Notes: generated by a model not told the origin, from the sequence alone. A DNA stretch of 51,728 nucleotides from JAJYTL01 sp046705265 (GCA_046705265.1 JBJKQL010000042.1:1-51728), one strand, 5' to 3'; shown: positions 27,090 to 36,327, numbered from the stretch's first letter. Numbers and translations: made by a program.

Positions 27090-28769
27090 CTATGGAATCG
27101 TCTGTTCGAGCGTGGTGAGCATCTGGGAACCGGTGGCGATCACCTTGCCGCTTGCCGAATAGGCCTGTTGCGCGATGATCAGATTGGTGAACTGAGTGGC
27201 GAGGTCGACGGTCGAGCTTTCGAGCTGTCCCCCGTTGATCGTGCCGGCCCCGCCCTGGCCGGCGACGTTTAGGTTCACGGTTCCCGATTGGGGCGTCAGG
27301 CTGTAGGACTCGCCATTGCCGTTCGCCAGGCCGTTCTCGTCCTGGAAGGTCGCGATCGGGATCTGATAGAGGTTCTGTGTCGTGCCGTTCGAGAAGGTGG
27401 CGGAGAGCATGCCATCGTTGGCCACCGAGAGGCTGGATATGGTGCCGACCGCGTTACCATTGACGGGGCTCTGGATCTTGGCGGACGCGCTATCGAATTG
27501 CGTGAGGCCGTTGGTCTGGCCGTTGCTGCCCAAGTTCAAAGCGATCGAGGAGTTGGAGACGCCAAGGCTTGGCGCCCATTGGATGTCAAGCGTCGTCGGC
27601 AGCGTGGTGGCGGCGGTGTTCAAGCTGCCGTCGGTGTTGAAGGCGACGGTCCCGGCGGCGACCAATCCGTTGCTGTTCGCCGGGATTCCGTTCTGGATTG
27701 CATTGGGATCGGTATCGCTTGCGGGCGAGGCGAAGATTTCCGCCAGCCACTGGTTTGGCTGCGCCCCATTCTTGACGAAGGCGAAGTTGAGGTTTCGGGT
27801 GTTGCCCTGGGAATCGAAGACGCCGATGGTGGTTTCGAACTGCGGCGTCAGCGCGCCGCTTGCCATGCTGCCCAGGGTATAGGTGGCGGCGGCCGTGGTT
27901 GTGCTGAAAAGCGCCGTGCCGGCCGTGCCGCCGACCGTGAGGTTGGACCCGCTTTGTGTTCCATTGATCGTCAGGGTCGGGGTCGAGCCGCTGGATAAGC
28001 TTGCCGTCAAGTTGCCGCTCGCGTTGATCTCATTGGCAAGCCCCTGCAGCGTGGTGAACTGACCGCTGCCAGTACCATAGGTGAAGGTATCGCTCACCGT
28101 GCCGCCGTTGGTCACCGTCACCGTGTCGCCGCTAGCGAGGTTGGGCGGAGTAACGGTGCCGAGATCGGTGGTGGCCGACACGCCGGAGAGGCTGGTGCTG
28201 GTGAGGGAGGGCGGATTCACGCCGGCGGTGGTCGATGAATTCAGATTGGCTTGTAGGGCGACATTGGTCGTGGCCGTCGCCTTGCCCGCCAGATTTCCGA
28301 TATCGACGGTCTGCAGGGCTGAGAGCGTACTGTTGTTGGTCGCGACCGTGCCGTTTGTGGAGACCGGCCATCCCTGCAGGTAATAACCGGCGCTGTTCAC
28401 CAGGTTACCGTTCTTGTCGGGCGTGAAATCGCCGGCGCGCGTGAAGAGATATTGGCCGTTGGTGGCGCTCGGATCGGCGTTGGTGTTGACGACGAACAGG
28501 CCGTTGCCGGTAATGGCCATCGCGGTCGGCGTGGCGGAAGACTGCAGCAGCCCCTGTTGCGACACGAGGTCCTGCGGATTGGCGATAACGCCGCCGGACG
28601 TATAGGTCGTATTGGTTTCCGGCTGTGTCACCATAGAGGAAAACTGCATGTCCGTCTGCTTGAAGCCGACGGTGTTGGCATTCGAGATGTTGTCGCCGAT
28701 GGCACCGAGGTAGGTGCCTTGCGCGGCGAGGCCCGAAACGGCCGAATACATGGCTCCAAAAACGCTCAT
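27090..28769 (-). CDS. flgE: Flagellar hook protein FlgE
   Basis: A 559-residue hook subunit. The N-terminal SVFGAMYSAVSGLAAQGTYL and DNISNANTVGFKQTD are the rod/hook family signature. The C-terminal DLATQFTNLIIAQQAYSAS block is the matching coiled-coil end. The middle is a Thr/Ser/Gly-rich variable region with a FlgE-type D2 domain, longer than the enteric hook protein. The frame is open upstream to 28898, but an AGGAG ribosome site and family alignment place the start at 28769. It ends the fliK-flgD-flgE operon. Confidence 0.93.
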   Translation of the reverse strand: MSVFGAMYSAVSGLAAQGTYLGAIGDNISNANTVGFKQTDMQFSSMVTQPETNTTYTSGGVIANPQDLVSQQGLLQSSATPTAMAITGNGLFVVNTNADPSATNGQYLFTRAGDFTPDKNGNLVNSAGYYLQGWPVSTNGTVATNNSTLSALQTVDIGNLAGKATATTNVALQANLNSSTTAGVNPPSLTSTSLSGVSATTDLGTVTPPNLASGDTVTVTNGGTVSDTFTYGTGSGQFTTLQGLANEINASGNLTASLSSGSTPTLTINGTQSGSNLTVGGTAGTALFSTTTAAATYTLGSMASGALTPQFETTIGVFDSQGNTRNLNFAFVKNGAQPNQWLAEIFASPASDTDPNAIQNGIPANSNGLVAAGTVAFNTDGSLNTAATTLPTTLDIQWAPSLGVSNSSIALNLGSNGQTNGLTQFDSASAKIQSPVNGNAVGTISSLSVANDGMLSATFSNGTTQNLYQIPIATFQDENGLANGNGESYSLTPQSGTVNLNVAGQGGAGTINGGQLESSTVDLATQFTNLIIAQQAYSASGKVIATGSQMLTTLEQTIP

Positions 28770-28845
28770 ACTCGTGTCTCCTTCGCTATGGCCTTGCGGG
28801 CCGGTGGTTGGCTTGCGGCCGGTATGCCGGTCTCGTTTCCAGATG

Positions 28846-29529
28846 TCATGTGCCGGTGCCGACGGATTGCACGCTGCTTGCCGATACCAACTGACCATTG
28901 ATCGCCAGCATCGGGGCTCCTGAATCGGTTTGTACGCCGGTCACTTTGCCGCTGATGGTGGTACTTGCGGTGACGGGGTTGCCGTTGCTGTCGGTCGCGG
29001 TGATGTTCAGTGTGTAGAGCCCGTCCGGCGCCGTCGTGCCGGACGCCTCGAGGCCATTCCATGTAAAAGTGTGACTGCCTTGAGAGGTGTCGCCACTGGT
29101 GGAGTAGAGAACGTTACCGTTCTGGTCGGTCACCGTCAGGGTTGTGCTGGCGGCGTTGCTGCCGAGGTTGTAGGTCCAGGTCGCCGAGCCGTTCGCGAGC
29201 GCCGTCTCCTGGCCGTCCGCCGTCACCGTCTGGCCGATGTAATTGAGCGCGCTCGACCCCGCGGTTCCCTGCAACAGGGTCAGCATTTGCTGCAGGTTCT
29301 GGTTGGTAGTGATCTGCTGGTCGACGCCCGTCATTTCCGTCAATTGCTGCGTGAACTGGGTCGGGTTCAGGGGCTGCGTCGGGTCCTGATACTTGAGTTC
29401 GGTCGTGAGCAGCGTCAGAAACGCGTTGAAATTCTTGCTCATGCTGGCGAAGGGGTCGGATGTCGCCGAGCTCGAGCTCGGGATTGAACTGGGGCTGGTG
29501 GCGCTGGGGAGGGTGGGCGAGGTCGTCAT
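28846..29529 (-). CDS. flgD: Flagellar hook capping protein FlgD
   Basis: A 227-residue hook scaffold that caps the growing hook during assembly and is later discarded. The conserved N-terminal block NFNAFLTLLTTELKYQDPTQPLNPTQFTQQLTEMTG is the FlgD signature. The C-terminal half holds the FLG-D fibronectin-like domain with FTWNGLEASGTTAPDGLYTL. A Ser/Pro/Thr-rich leader of about 28 residues is likely disordered. It starts 15 bases after the fliK stop. Confidence 0.93.
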   Translation of the reverse strand: MTTSPTLPSATSPSSIPSSSSATSDPFASMSKNFNAFLTLLTTELKYQDPTQPLNPTQFTQQLTEMTGVDQQITTNQNLQQMLTLLQGTAGSSALNYIGQTVTADGQETALANGSATWTYNLGSNAASTTLTVTDQNGNVLYSTSGDTSQGSHTFTWNGLEASGTTAPDGLYTLNITATDSNGNPVTASTTISGKVTGVQTDSGAPMLAINGQLVSASSVQSVGTGT

Positions 29530-29544
29530 GGGGCTATCTCCCGT

Positions 29545-31767
29545 TTAAACGCGAATGTCGAGACCAGAGGTTCTACCGACGATCGGCGGCAAGGCACCGA
29601 TGGGCGCGAGAGCCGGCTCGGTGACGGCCCTCGGGGTGGTGAAGCGCGGTGTCGTGCCGCCGCCCCAGCCGCTGCCGCTGTTCTGTTGGTTCAAACTGAA
29701 ATTAAGCGAGCCGCTGTCAGCCTTGAGGCCGGCCTGCTGCAACGCTTGCTGCAGCGCCGGGGCATCATGTTGCAACAGGGCCAGCGTGTCGTGCCGATCG
29801 GCCGAGATCGAAGCCATCACCTGGCCGTTGTGATCGAGCGATAGCTTGACATCAACGCGGCCAAGCTCCGCCGGCTGAAGTTGGATGCGGATATAGCCGA
29901 GGCCGGCTGTCGCGGCATTGCCGATCTGCACGGCGACCTGTGCCGCGACGCCAAGGCTGGGAATCGGCGGTGGTGGCCGGGGCGCGGTCGTGGCGGTAGG
30001 CTGGGCGACGCTCGACGTTGCGCCGAGGGCGGTCTGCGCCGGCATCAGCGACGGAAGCCCTGACTGCCCAGCCGCTGCCGTACCCGGAAGTGCCGCCGGC
30101 GCCGCACTGCCGCTTGGGGAGGGCAGAGGGGAGGCGGCGCCGGCGTCCGGCGAACCGGAAGCGATCGTAGTTTCGGCAAGGATCGGGCTGGCCGCACCGG
30201 CATGGCCGTCAACGCTTGGAGTTGCCGAACTGGTAGTGCCTGATTCGGCGCCTTCGCCGAACTTTGAGACGAGCCTGCCGTCGAGGAGTGGGGGCGGCGG
30301 TCCGTTGTTTGTTGCTGCCGCCGCCGGATGAAAGCTGACGCTGGCGCCGGCGGCGCGGAACCTCGATCCGCCGTCGGCCGCTCCGCCGCTTGATCCGATC
30401 GTCGGTGCCGAATTCGATTTTGGTCCGAAGGCCGACCCGTTGCCGTGGCTCGGGGTGGTGCTTGGCCCACCATTTCCGGACGGCGGCGCTTGCGCCGCGT
30501 TTGCCCCGGTGGTGCCGTTGGAGGCGGAATTCGGCGATGAGCCCGATGTCGTGGAGATTGCCGACGGAGACGAAGGTGCCGCCGCGTCACTGGCATTCTT
30601 GCCGCTTTCATCGCGGGTCGGGGTCACACCGCCGGTTTTGCCGTTTTCAGTCGTGGCTTTGTTATTTGCGGTGCCGTCAGCGGCCGGACCACCCCCGGCG
30701 GTCGCGCTCTCGGCCAGGGGGACGGGTGGCGTGACGGTCGCCGTCGCGGTCGCGAGGGAGAGCGATGGCGCACTCGCGGTGTCATTCGTGACGCTTTTGC
30801 GCTTGGTTGATGACGTTTTGGTACCTTTAGGCGCGGGCTTCGCCGTGCCTGACGTGCCAGCTTGGGATTCGCCGGCAGTGGCATCAGCGCCTTTCGTGTT
30901 GTCCGTGGCCGAGCCGGCCGCAGACGCGAGTTTGGTCGAAGGCGGCTTCGATCGATCGGCGGGCTGCGCTTTGGCGGTCGTCCTGTCTGCGGTTCTAGGT
31001 GCCGCTTCGTCGGCGGCCGTGTCCGGGCGCAAGATGCTGCCATGCGGGGGATGCGTTGTCGTCCCGGGACCCTTTTCGGCGGTCGACGAGCCGGGCGATG
31101 GCACGGCCGAGGGGGATAGCGCGGCTGTGGCGCTGGAACCGGAGGCCGAATAAGCGTTTTGGTCGGGTGTCGTGTTGGTCGCGGGCGTTCCGATTGTCGC
31201 GGCTGGCATCGATCCCGAAGCCGAAGACGCGGTTTGGCAGGGCGTCGTGTTGGTCGCGGGCGTTCCGTTTGTCGCGGCTGACATCGATCCGGAAGCCGAA
31301 GACGTGTTTTGGTCGGGCGTCGTGTCGGTCGCAGGCGTTTCGGTTGTCGCAGCTGATATCGATCCGGAAGCCGAAGACGTGTTTTGGCCGGGTGTCGTGT
31401 CGGTCGCAGGCGTTCCGGTTGTCGCAGCTGATATCGATCCGGAAGCCGAAGACGTGTTTTGGTCGGGCGTGGGGTCGGTCGTGGGTGTTCCCTTCGTCAC
31501 GGCTGATGACGATCCGGAAGCCAGGGTGGAATTCGCGTCGCCGTTTGCGGCGGCGTTCGTGGAACCCGGTATGGCGGAAACTGCCGGCCGCGGTCCCGAA
31601 CCGGAAGTTGCTGCATCGATTGGGCTTGCCGCCGTCCCCGCTTCGTCCTTCGCGGTTTGGAGGAGAGTGGCGAACCCGGCACCAGAGACCGGGCGCGTCC
31701 CAGGTGCGTTCGCCGAGGAGACGGCGACGGAGACGGCGGCAATTTCGATGTTTCCAGCGCTCTGCAC
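29545..31767 (-). CDS. fliK: Flagellar hook-length control protein FliK
   Basis: A secreted molecular ruler that sets hook length and triggers the switch to filament export. The C-terminal domain is recognisable: GYIRIQLQPAELGRVDVKLSLDHNGQVMASI, then LLQHDAPALQQALQQAGLKADSGSLNFSL. The long middle is Ala/Ser/Thr/Pro/Gly-rich, as usual for FliK, and includes a 25-residue tandem repeat. The start is uncertain: the frame is open to a TTG at 31905, no ATG is available, and I use the GTG at 31767. With the GTG the protein has 740 residues. It leads the fliK-flgD-flgE operon. Confidence 0.82.
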   Translation of the reverse strand: MQSAGNIEIAAVSVAVSSANAPGTRPVSGAGFATLLQTAKDEAGTAASPIDAATSGSGPRPAVSAIPGSTNAAANGDANSTLASGSSSAVTKGTPTTDPTPDQNTSSASGSISAATTGTPATDTTPGQNTSSASGSISAATTETPATDTTPDQNTSSASGSMSAATNGTPATNTTPCQTASSASGSMPAATIGTPATNTTPDQNAYSASGSSATAALSPSAVPSPGSSTAEKGPGTTTHPPHGSILRPDTAADEAAPRTADRTTAKAQPADRSKPPSTKLASAAGSATDNTKGADATAGESQAGTSGTAKPAPKGTKTSSTKRKSVTNDTASAPSLSLATATATVTPPVPLAESATAGGGPAADGTANNKATTENGKTGGVTPTRDESGKNASDAAAPSSPSAISTTSGSSPNSASNGTTGANAAQAPPSGNGGPSTTPSHGNGSAFGPKSNSAPTIGSSGGAADGGSRFRAAGASVSFHPAAAATNNGPPPPLLDGRLVSKFGEGAESGTTSSATPSVDGHAGAASPILAETTIASGSPDAGAASPLPSPSGSAAPAALPGTAAAGQSGLPSLMPAQTALGATSSVAQPTATTAPRPPPPIPSLGVAAQVAVQIGNAATAGLGYIRIQLQPAELGRVDVKLSLDHNGQVMASISADRHDTLALLQHDAPALQQALQQAGLKADSGSLNFSLNQQNSGSGWGGGTTPRFTTPRAVTEPALAPIGALPPIVGRTSGLDIRV
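31156..31530 (-). repeat. 75-bp tandem repeat inside fliK (five units)
   Basis: Five consecutive 25-residue units with the pattern SSASGS-S/P-AAT-GTPAT-TTP-QN, plus a partial sixth, lie in the N-terminal part of FliK. The DNA repeats have no spacers and stay in frame. Later copies are closer to one another than to the first. Confidence 0.85.
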
Positions 31768-31951
31768 GGTCGTCGATGACCTATCTGCAAAATCTTGGCA
31801 AGGAAGAAAGCAAACCGTGGGCCAATCATCAGCAGGGCCGCGAAAGCCGCGCTTTTCGTCGCTTTCGATGCACCATGGCCGACCGCTATGAGGGAGGGAC
31901 GGCAATATCTGCCGCGTCGTTTCTTCCTGGCGGGGCGATCCGGCATCGCCG

Positions 31952-31966
31952 TTAACCGATCGTTAA
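31952..31966. promoter_or_regulatory. Perfect CtrA box between fliK and the Sel1 gene
   Basis: TTAACCGATCGTTAA is an exact TTAA-N7-TTAA match and is nearly palindromic. It lies between divergent genes, about 185 bases before the chosen fliK start and 43 bases before the Sel1-repeat gene. It could act on either or both. Confidence 0.65.
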
Positions 31967-32008
31967 GCAAGATATGCTCGGATGCCACAAAACAGGATGG
32001 ATGGAATC

Positions 32009-32710
32009 ATGTCTCATTCAGCTGCCGCCGAAATCGAAGCACGGGATGTCACTGTCAAGGCACCCGAACGCAAGGATCTTGCCGAGGCAATCGCGCACTG
32101 GATGGAGACCGCGGATAGCGATCCTGAGTCGCAATATCAGCTAGGCCTTAGCTACGGCAACGGCACCGGGGTAAATCAGGATTTCGCCAAGGCGCGCGAA
32201 TTTTTCGCCGCTGCCGCGGATGCCGGCCATGTCGAGGCGCAATACAGCCTTGGAGTGCTCTACAACTTTGGCCTTGGCGTTGAAGCGGATGCGGCGGAGG
32301 CCGCTTACTGGTACACCAAGGCGGGCGAAAACAATCACACGCCGGCACTTTGCAACCTTGCCACGCTTTACGAGAACGGACAGGGCGTCACGCGCGATTA
32401 TATGCGCGCGATTGAACTTTACAGCCGAGCGGCCGATGCCGGCAATGTAGTCGCCGTTTTCAATCTCGGCGTTATGGTCGAAAACGGCGTCGGCGTTGAG
32501 CGCGATTATCAGCACGCCATCGGTTTTTATCAGGTGGCAGCGGAATCGGGTTTGGCAGCGGCGCAATACAATCTCGGCACGCTTTACGCCCAGGGGCTCG
32601 GCGTGGAAGCCGATGTCACCAAGGCGCGTTTCTGGCTCGCCAAGGCCGCGGCTCAGGGCCATCAACTCGCCAGCCGAAATCTCACCGTTCTCAATCAGGT
32701 CGGCGGCTAA
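32009..32710 (+). CDS. Sel1-repeat (TPR-like) protein
   Basis: A 233-residue protein built of about five Sel1-like repeats of 36 residues, from near residue 35 to 225. Each follows the pattern AQYNLGTLYAQGLGVEADVTKARFWLAKAA. Such repeats form a helical solenoid for protein-protein contacts. No signal peptide or membrane segment is seen, so it is probably cytoplasmic. ATGs at 31982 and 31997 are alternative starts. The function is unknown. Divergence from fliK across a perfect CtrA box suggests a role tied to motility or the cell cycle, but that is inference. Confidence 0.8.
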   Translation: MSHSAAAEIEARDVTVKAPERKDLAEAIAHWMETADSDPESQYQLGLSYGNGTGVNQDFAKAREFFAAAADAGHVEAQYSLGVLYNFGLGVEADAAEAAYWYTKAGENNHTPALCNLATLYENGQGVTRDYMRAIELYSRAADAGNVVAVFNLGVMVENGVGVERDYQHAIGFYQVAAESGLAAAQYNLGTLYAQGLGVEADVTKARFWLAKAAAQGHQLASRNLTVLNQVGG

Positions 32711-32865
32711 GCCATCGCGCGCAAGATGCCGGGGCACAGTGATGCCGGCCCGGCCAGCAGATCGAAGCATCTCTTCTTCGATCTCCTTCGTTCAGTCGGA
32801 GCGAGCAGCTTAGAGGCAGATGATCTCAGGTAGCTCCGGTTGGCGAACGTGTGTATCGCGCGGCG

Positions 32866-32880
32866 TTAAATTTCGATTCA
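32866..32880 (+). promoter_or_regulatory. CtrA-box-like site upstream of flgK
   Basis: TTAA, ATTTCGA, TTCA: the same one-mismatch form as the site upstream of fliF. It lies 316 bases before flgK in the otherwise gene-free stretch 32711-33195. It overlaps a GATTC sequence, a CcrM-type GANTC methylation site. Confidence 0.35.
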
Positions 32881-33100
32881 ACCAGCGTAAAGATGGCGTT
32901 TCGGGTCAAGCCGATTCCAAACGACGTTGTTCCGGGCGGCCATGCCGGTTGCGCCCCTCTCTGGCCCCCATCTTGCAACGGGTTCTGCCGAAATCCCCGT
33001 TCGTGATTCGGGAGCCGGCATGGCAAAGGCAAGCAATCGTTATTTGACTCAGTCGGTTGACGACCGTCCCGGCGCGGTGGTGCAGGCTCGGCTGGAAGGC

Positions 33101-33113
33101 GGCAGGTTTTGCC
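33101..33113. promoter_or_regulatory. GGCA-N5-TGCC dyad upstream of flgK
   Basis: GGCAGGTTTTGCC, extended to GGCGGCA/TGCCGCC arms, matches the two dyads upstream of fliF. It lies 83 bases before flgK. Candidate FlbD site. No clear sigma-54 -24/-12 element was found next to it. Confidence 0.45.
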
Positions 33114-33195
33114 GCCGCCTTATCCGCTCGGTCAATCCTGCCGGGGCAACCGCGGCCGCTTCCACAATCCCGTGCCGCGAGCCGAGGGATTGCCC

Positions 33196-35322
33196 ATGAG
33201 CTTGGTCTCGGCCCTGAATAGCGCTATCTCCGGCCTCAATGTGGCCCAGGCGCAGCTCAGTCAGATCTCCGACAACGTCAGCAACGTCAACACCGTCGGC
33301 TATACGCGGAAAGTCGTCGATCAGCAAAGCCAGGTACTCGGCGGTGTCGGCGCCGGGGTTTCGGTCGCCGACATTAAAGGCATCACCAATGCGTTCTTGA
33401 ACAGCCAGCTGCAAACCGTCACGGCGACGGCGCAAAACGCCAGCGTCATGAACCAGTGGCTTGGTCAGGTGCAGAACCTCCTCGGCAATCCGACCGGTGA
33501 CACCACCATCCTCGCTACGCTCAACCAGATGTTCACGGCGCTTTCTGCCTTGCAGAGCGATCCATCCTCGACCACGGCGCAATCCTCTGCGGTCGACGCG
33601 ATCAATAATTTCGGCAGCAACCTTGGCACGCTCGCGACCAGCGTGCAGTCCTACCGCCAGCAGATCGACCAGCAGATCGTGAGCGACGTGAGTTCGATCA
33701 ATAGCGACATCAACCGGGTCAACAGCCTCAACCAGCAGATCGCCGCTCTCAACGCGACCGGTTCGAGCACCGCGGCCCTCGAGGATCAGCGCACCCAGGC
33801 GCTCAATGATCTCTCGCAATACGTCAGCATTAAGACCTACACCCTGTCCAACGGCGGCGTTGGCATCACTACGGCGAATGGCGTCGCGCTCCTCGACAGC
33901 GCGATGCACCAGCTTGTCTACAGCGGCGCGGGCACGGTTGACGCATCGACCCAATTCGCGCCGATCACTGTTAACCAGGTTGATCCCGGCACCGGCGCGG
34001 TGTTGCAGACCGCCGTGCCGTTGAACGACCAGGGCCAGCCGGGCTCGCTCGGGGGGCTGCTCTCGCTGCGCGACAGCGCATTACCCAATCTCGCCACGCA
34101 ACTCGGTGAGATCGGCACCCAGGTCGCGGCGCAGCTTAATGCGGTTCACAACGGCAATTCCACCGTACCGCCGCCGAACCAGCTGACCGGGCAGAATACA
34201 GGGCTTGCCAGTTCGGACTTGCAGGGCTTCACCGGCCAGACCACCTTCTATGTGTTCAATTCGAGCAATGCGGTGGCCGCCTCTGCGACAGTGAACTTCA
34301 GCACCGAGCCCCCGGGCACGACCCTCGGTGACATCATCAACCAGGTGAATACTGCGCTCGGCGGCCAGGGTACCCTCGCGCTGACGAACGGTGTTCTCAC
34401 CTTTACCGGCGCTGCCGGCACGGGTGTCGCCATCAAGGACGGATCGCCGGCGTCGGGCCGCGGCGGCCAAAGCTTCGCGCAGTTTTTCGGCATGAACAAT
34501 CTGGTGACGACAGCCGTGCCCGGGCAATACGACACCGGCCTCACCACCGCGGATCAGAGCGGTTTTACGGGCAAGGTCACCCTCGATCTGGTCGGACCGA
34601 ACAACACCACCGCCGGCCAATATACGCTCGACTTCACGTCACCGCCGCTCTCAAACCCTGGCGCCACCATGAACGACGTGATCAGCCAATTGAACGCCGG
34701 CTTCAGCAAATACGGAACTTTTTCGCTGGATTCGAACGGCGCTCTCACGTTCCAGCCGAACAGCGCCTATAGCGGCGACACGCTTGAGGTTTCGCAAGAT
34801 ACCAGCAACCGGCTTGGAACCGGCATTAGCTTCTCCCAGCTCTTCGGTATCGGTGCCAATTTCGTGACCAACGCGGCGCAGGGCTTCCAGGTACGAAGCG
34901 ACATTTCGGCGAACCCGAGTTTACTCGCGCTGGCGCAAGTGGACACGACAGCGGCCGCCGGCACGCCGGCACTGACCTCGGGCGATCCGTCGGGTGCGGT
35001 TGCCCTGCAACAGGTGGCGCAGAACACGGTAAATTTTTCAGCGGCCGGCGGACTGCCAGCCGTGCAGTCGACGCTTTCCAACTACATCGGCATCGTGCTC
35101 GGCAGCGCAGCGCAGCAAGCGGCCCAGGCCAAGACAACCAACACTGACCAGACGACCCTGCAGAGTACGGTACAGAACCAGGTCGATTCGGTTTCCGGAG
35201 TCAATCTGGACGAGGAAATGTCGAACATGGTGGTTTATCAGAACGCCTATACGGCCTCGGCCCAGATGATCGCGGCGGTCAGCAAGCTGTTCAACACATT
35301 GATGACCGACGTGTCGGCATAA
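33196..35322 (+). CDS. flgK: Flagellar hook-associated protein 1 FlgK
   Basis: A 708-residue hook-filament junction protein. The N-terminal SLVSALNSAISGLNVAQAQL with SDNVSNVNTVGYTRK, and the C-terminal VSGVNLDEEMSNMVVYQNAYTASAQMI, are the paired FlgK end motifs. The middle carries two related blocks around LQGFTGQTTFYVFN and QSGFTGKVTLDLVG, suggesting an internal duplication. The frame is open from 33109, but GAGGG precedes the ATG at 33196 and the family start is there. flgL follows 11 bases downstream. Confidence 0.93.
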   Translation: MSLVSALNSAISGLNVAQAQLSQISDNVSNVNTVGYTRKVVDQQSQVLGGVGAGVSVADIKGITNAFLNSQLQTVTATAQNASVMNQWLGQVQNLLGNPTGDTTILATLNQMFTALSALQSDPSSTTAQSSAVDAINNFGSNLGTLATSVQSYRQQIDQQIVSDVSSINSDINRVNSLNQQIAALNATGSSTAALEDQRTQALNDLSQYVSIKTYTLSNGGVGITTANGVALLDSAMHQLVYSGAGTVDASTQFAPITVNQVDPGTGAVLQTAVPLNDQGQPGSLGGLLSLRDSALPNLATQLGEIGTQVAAQLNAVHNGNSTVPPPNQLTGQNTGLASSDLQGFTGQTTFYVFNSSNAVAASATVNFSTEPPGTTLGDIINQVNTALGGQGTLALTNGVLTFTGAAGTGVAIKDGSPASGRGGQSFAQFFGMNNLVTTAVPGQYDTGLTTADQSGFTGKVTLDLVGPNNTTAGQYTLDFTSPPLSNPGATMNDVISQLNAGFSKYGTFSLDSNGALTFQPNSAYSGDTLEVSQDTSNRLGTGISFSQLFGIGANFVTNAAQGFQVRSDISANPSLLALAQVDTTAAAGTPALTSGDPSGAVALQQVAQNTVNFSAAGGLPAVQSTLSNYIGIVLGSAAQQAAQAKTTNTDQTTLQSTVQNQVDSVSGVNLDEEMSNMVVYQNAYTASAQMIAAVSKLFNTLMTDVSA

Positions 35323-35333
35323 GGAGGCAGGCC

Positions 35334-36293
35334 ATGTTGACGTCCCGCGTGTCCACCGCCGGCCAGGCGGATGTCCTTCTCAATGCGCTGCTGCAGAGCC
35401 AGAACAGCTTGGCGCAGGCACAAGCGCAGGTCTCGACCGGCGACAAATCCCCGACCTACGAAGGATTGAGCCCCGACGTTTCGACCTTGAGCGGCGCCCA
35501 GTCGACTGCCTCCGAGACCCAGAACTATCTCAACACGAACGCCGCGATTTCCAATACGCTAAGCGCCTACGACACCGCTCTGACCGGTCTCAGCAGCATC
35601 GCCTCATCATTGAAGAACGCGGTCACCCAGGCGCTCGCTAATAATTCCGGCACCGGCCTGATCACCACCGTCAAGGGGCTGCTGAGCCAAGCCGTGGATC
35701 TTCTCAACCAGCAAGTCAACGGCAACTATATCTTCGGCGGTACCAACACGGCGACGGCCCCGGTCACTGTGACGACGGCAAGCGGCCTGATCGCGGCCGC
35801 CTCGCCGGCGACGCCGCTGACCGCGCCGCCCGGCGTCTTCGCCAACAACCAGCTCAAGCCGGAGGCGCAAGTCGACAGCAATCTCACGATCGCCTATGGT
35901 CAGCTCGCCAGCGACGTTGGCGGCCCGCTTTTGGCTGAGATGCAAAGCATCCTGAAATACGACGCCGGTGTCACCGCCGGCGGCTCAAGCTTCGGGAGCA
36001 CACTGACTGCGACGCAAAGCAGCTTTCTCACCGGCGAAGTCAACAACCTCGCCCAGGTGTCGCAGGGCGTAAACCAGGCGACTGCGTCGAACGGCGTGAC
36101 CCAACAGGAGCTTTCGACGCTCGAGACTACCCAGAACAGCCGTCTCACCACGGCCAATAACTTCATTTCCGATATCGCGAATGCCGACGTAGCGACCGCG
36201 GTGACGAATGTGAACCAGGATCAGCTGGCGCTGCAGGCGTCCTACAACCTGATCGCCAGCATGTCGAAACTGACGATCCTGAACTACCTCTAG
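35334..36293 (+). CDS. flgL: Flagellar hook-associated protein 3 FlgL
   Basis: A 319-residue flagellin-like junction protein. The N-terminal helix (LLNALLQSQNSLAQAQAQVSTG) and the C-terminal helix (ANADVATAVTNVNQDQLALQASYNLIASMSKLTILNYL) form the conserved flagellin-type coiled coil. NGNYIFGGTNT is typical of FlgL. The AGGAGG ribosome site is ideal. It is shorter than a flagellin with a full D3 domain and follows flgK, so FlgL is preferred over flagellin. Confidence 0.93.
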   Translation: MLTSRVSTAGQADVLLNALLQSQNSLAQAQAQVSTGDKSPTYEGLSPDVSTLSGAQSTASETQNYLNTNAAISNTLSAYDTALTGLSSIASSLKNAVTQALANNSGTGLITTVKGLLSQAVDLLNQQVNGNYIFGGTNTATAPVTVTTASGLIAAASPATPLTAPPGVFANNQLKPEAQVDSNLTIAYGQLASDVGGPLLAEMQSILKYDAGVTAGGSSFGSTLTATQSSFLTGEVNNLAQVSQGVNQATASNGVTQQELSTLETTQNSRLTTANNFISDIANADVATAVTNVNQDQLALQASYNLIASMSKLTILNYL

Positions 36294-36309
36294 GGCTGGC
36301 CGCCGCCGC

Positions 36310-36327
36310 GCCCGCGCCATTCGGCGC
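36310..36327 (+). terminator. Hairpin after flgL
   Basis: CCGCGCC, ATTC, GGCGCGG forms a seven-pair stem just after the flgL stop. It has no T run, so it may stall rather than end transcription. Confidence 0.3.

Noticed and set aside
31156..31530. CRISPR-like array in the fliK region
   Set aside because: The repeats are contiguous 75-base in-frame coding units with no unique spacers, so they are protein repeats.
33024..33115. Sigma-54 promoter in front of flgK
   Set aside because: Several GG...GC pairs exist but the spacing is off from the -24/-12 consensus by one or more bases.
32927..33199. Possible 90-residue gene upstream of flgK
   Set aside because: It covers the dyad and the flgK ribosome site, has no ribosome site of its own and no recognisable motif.
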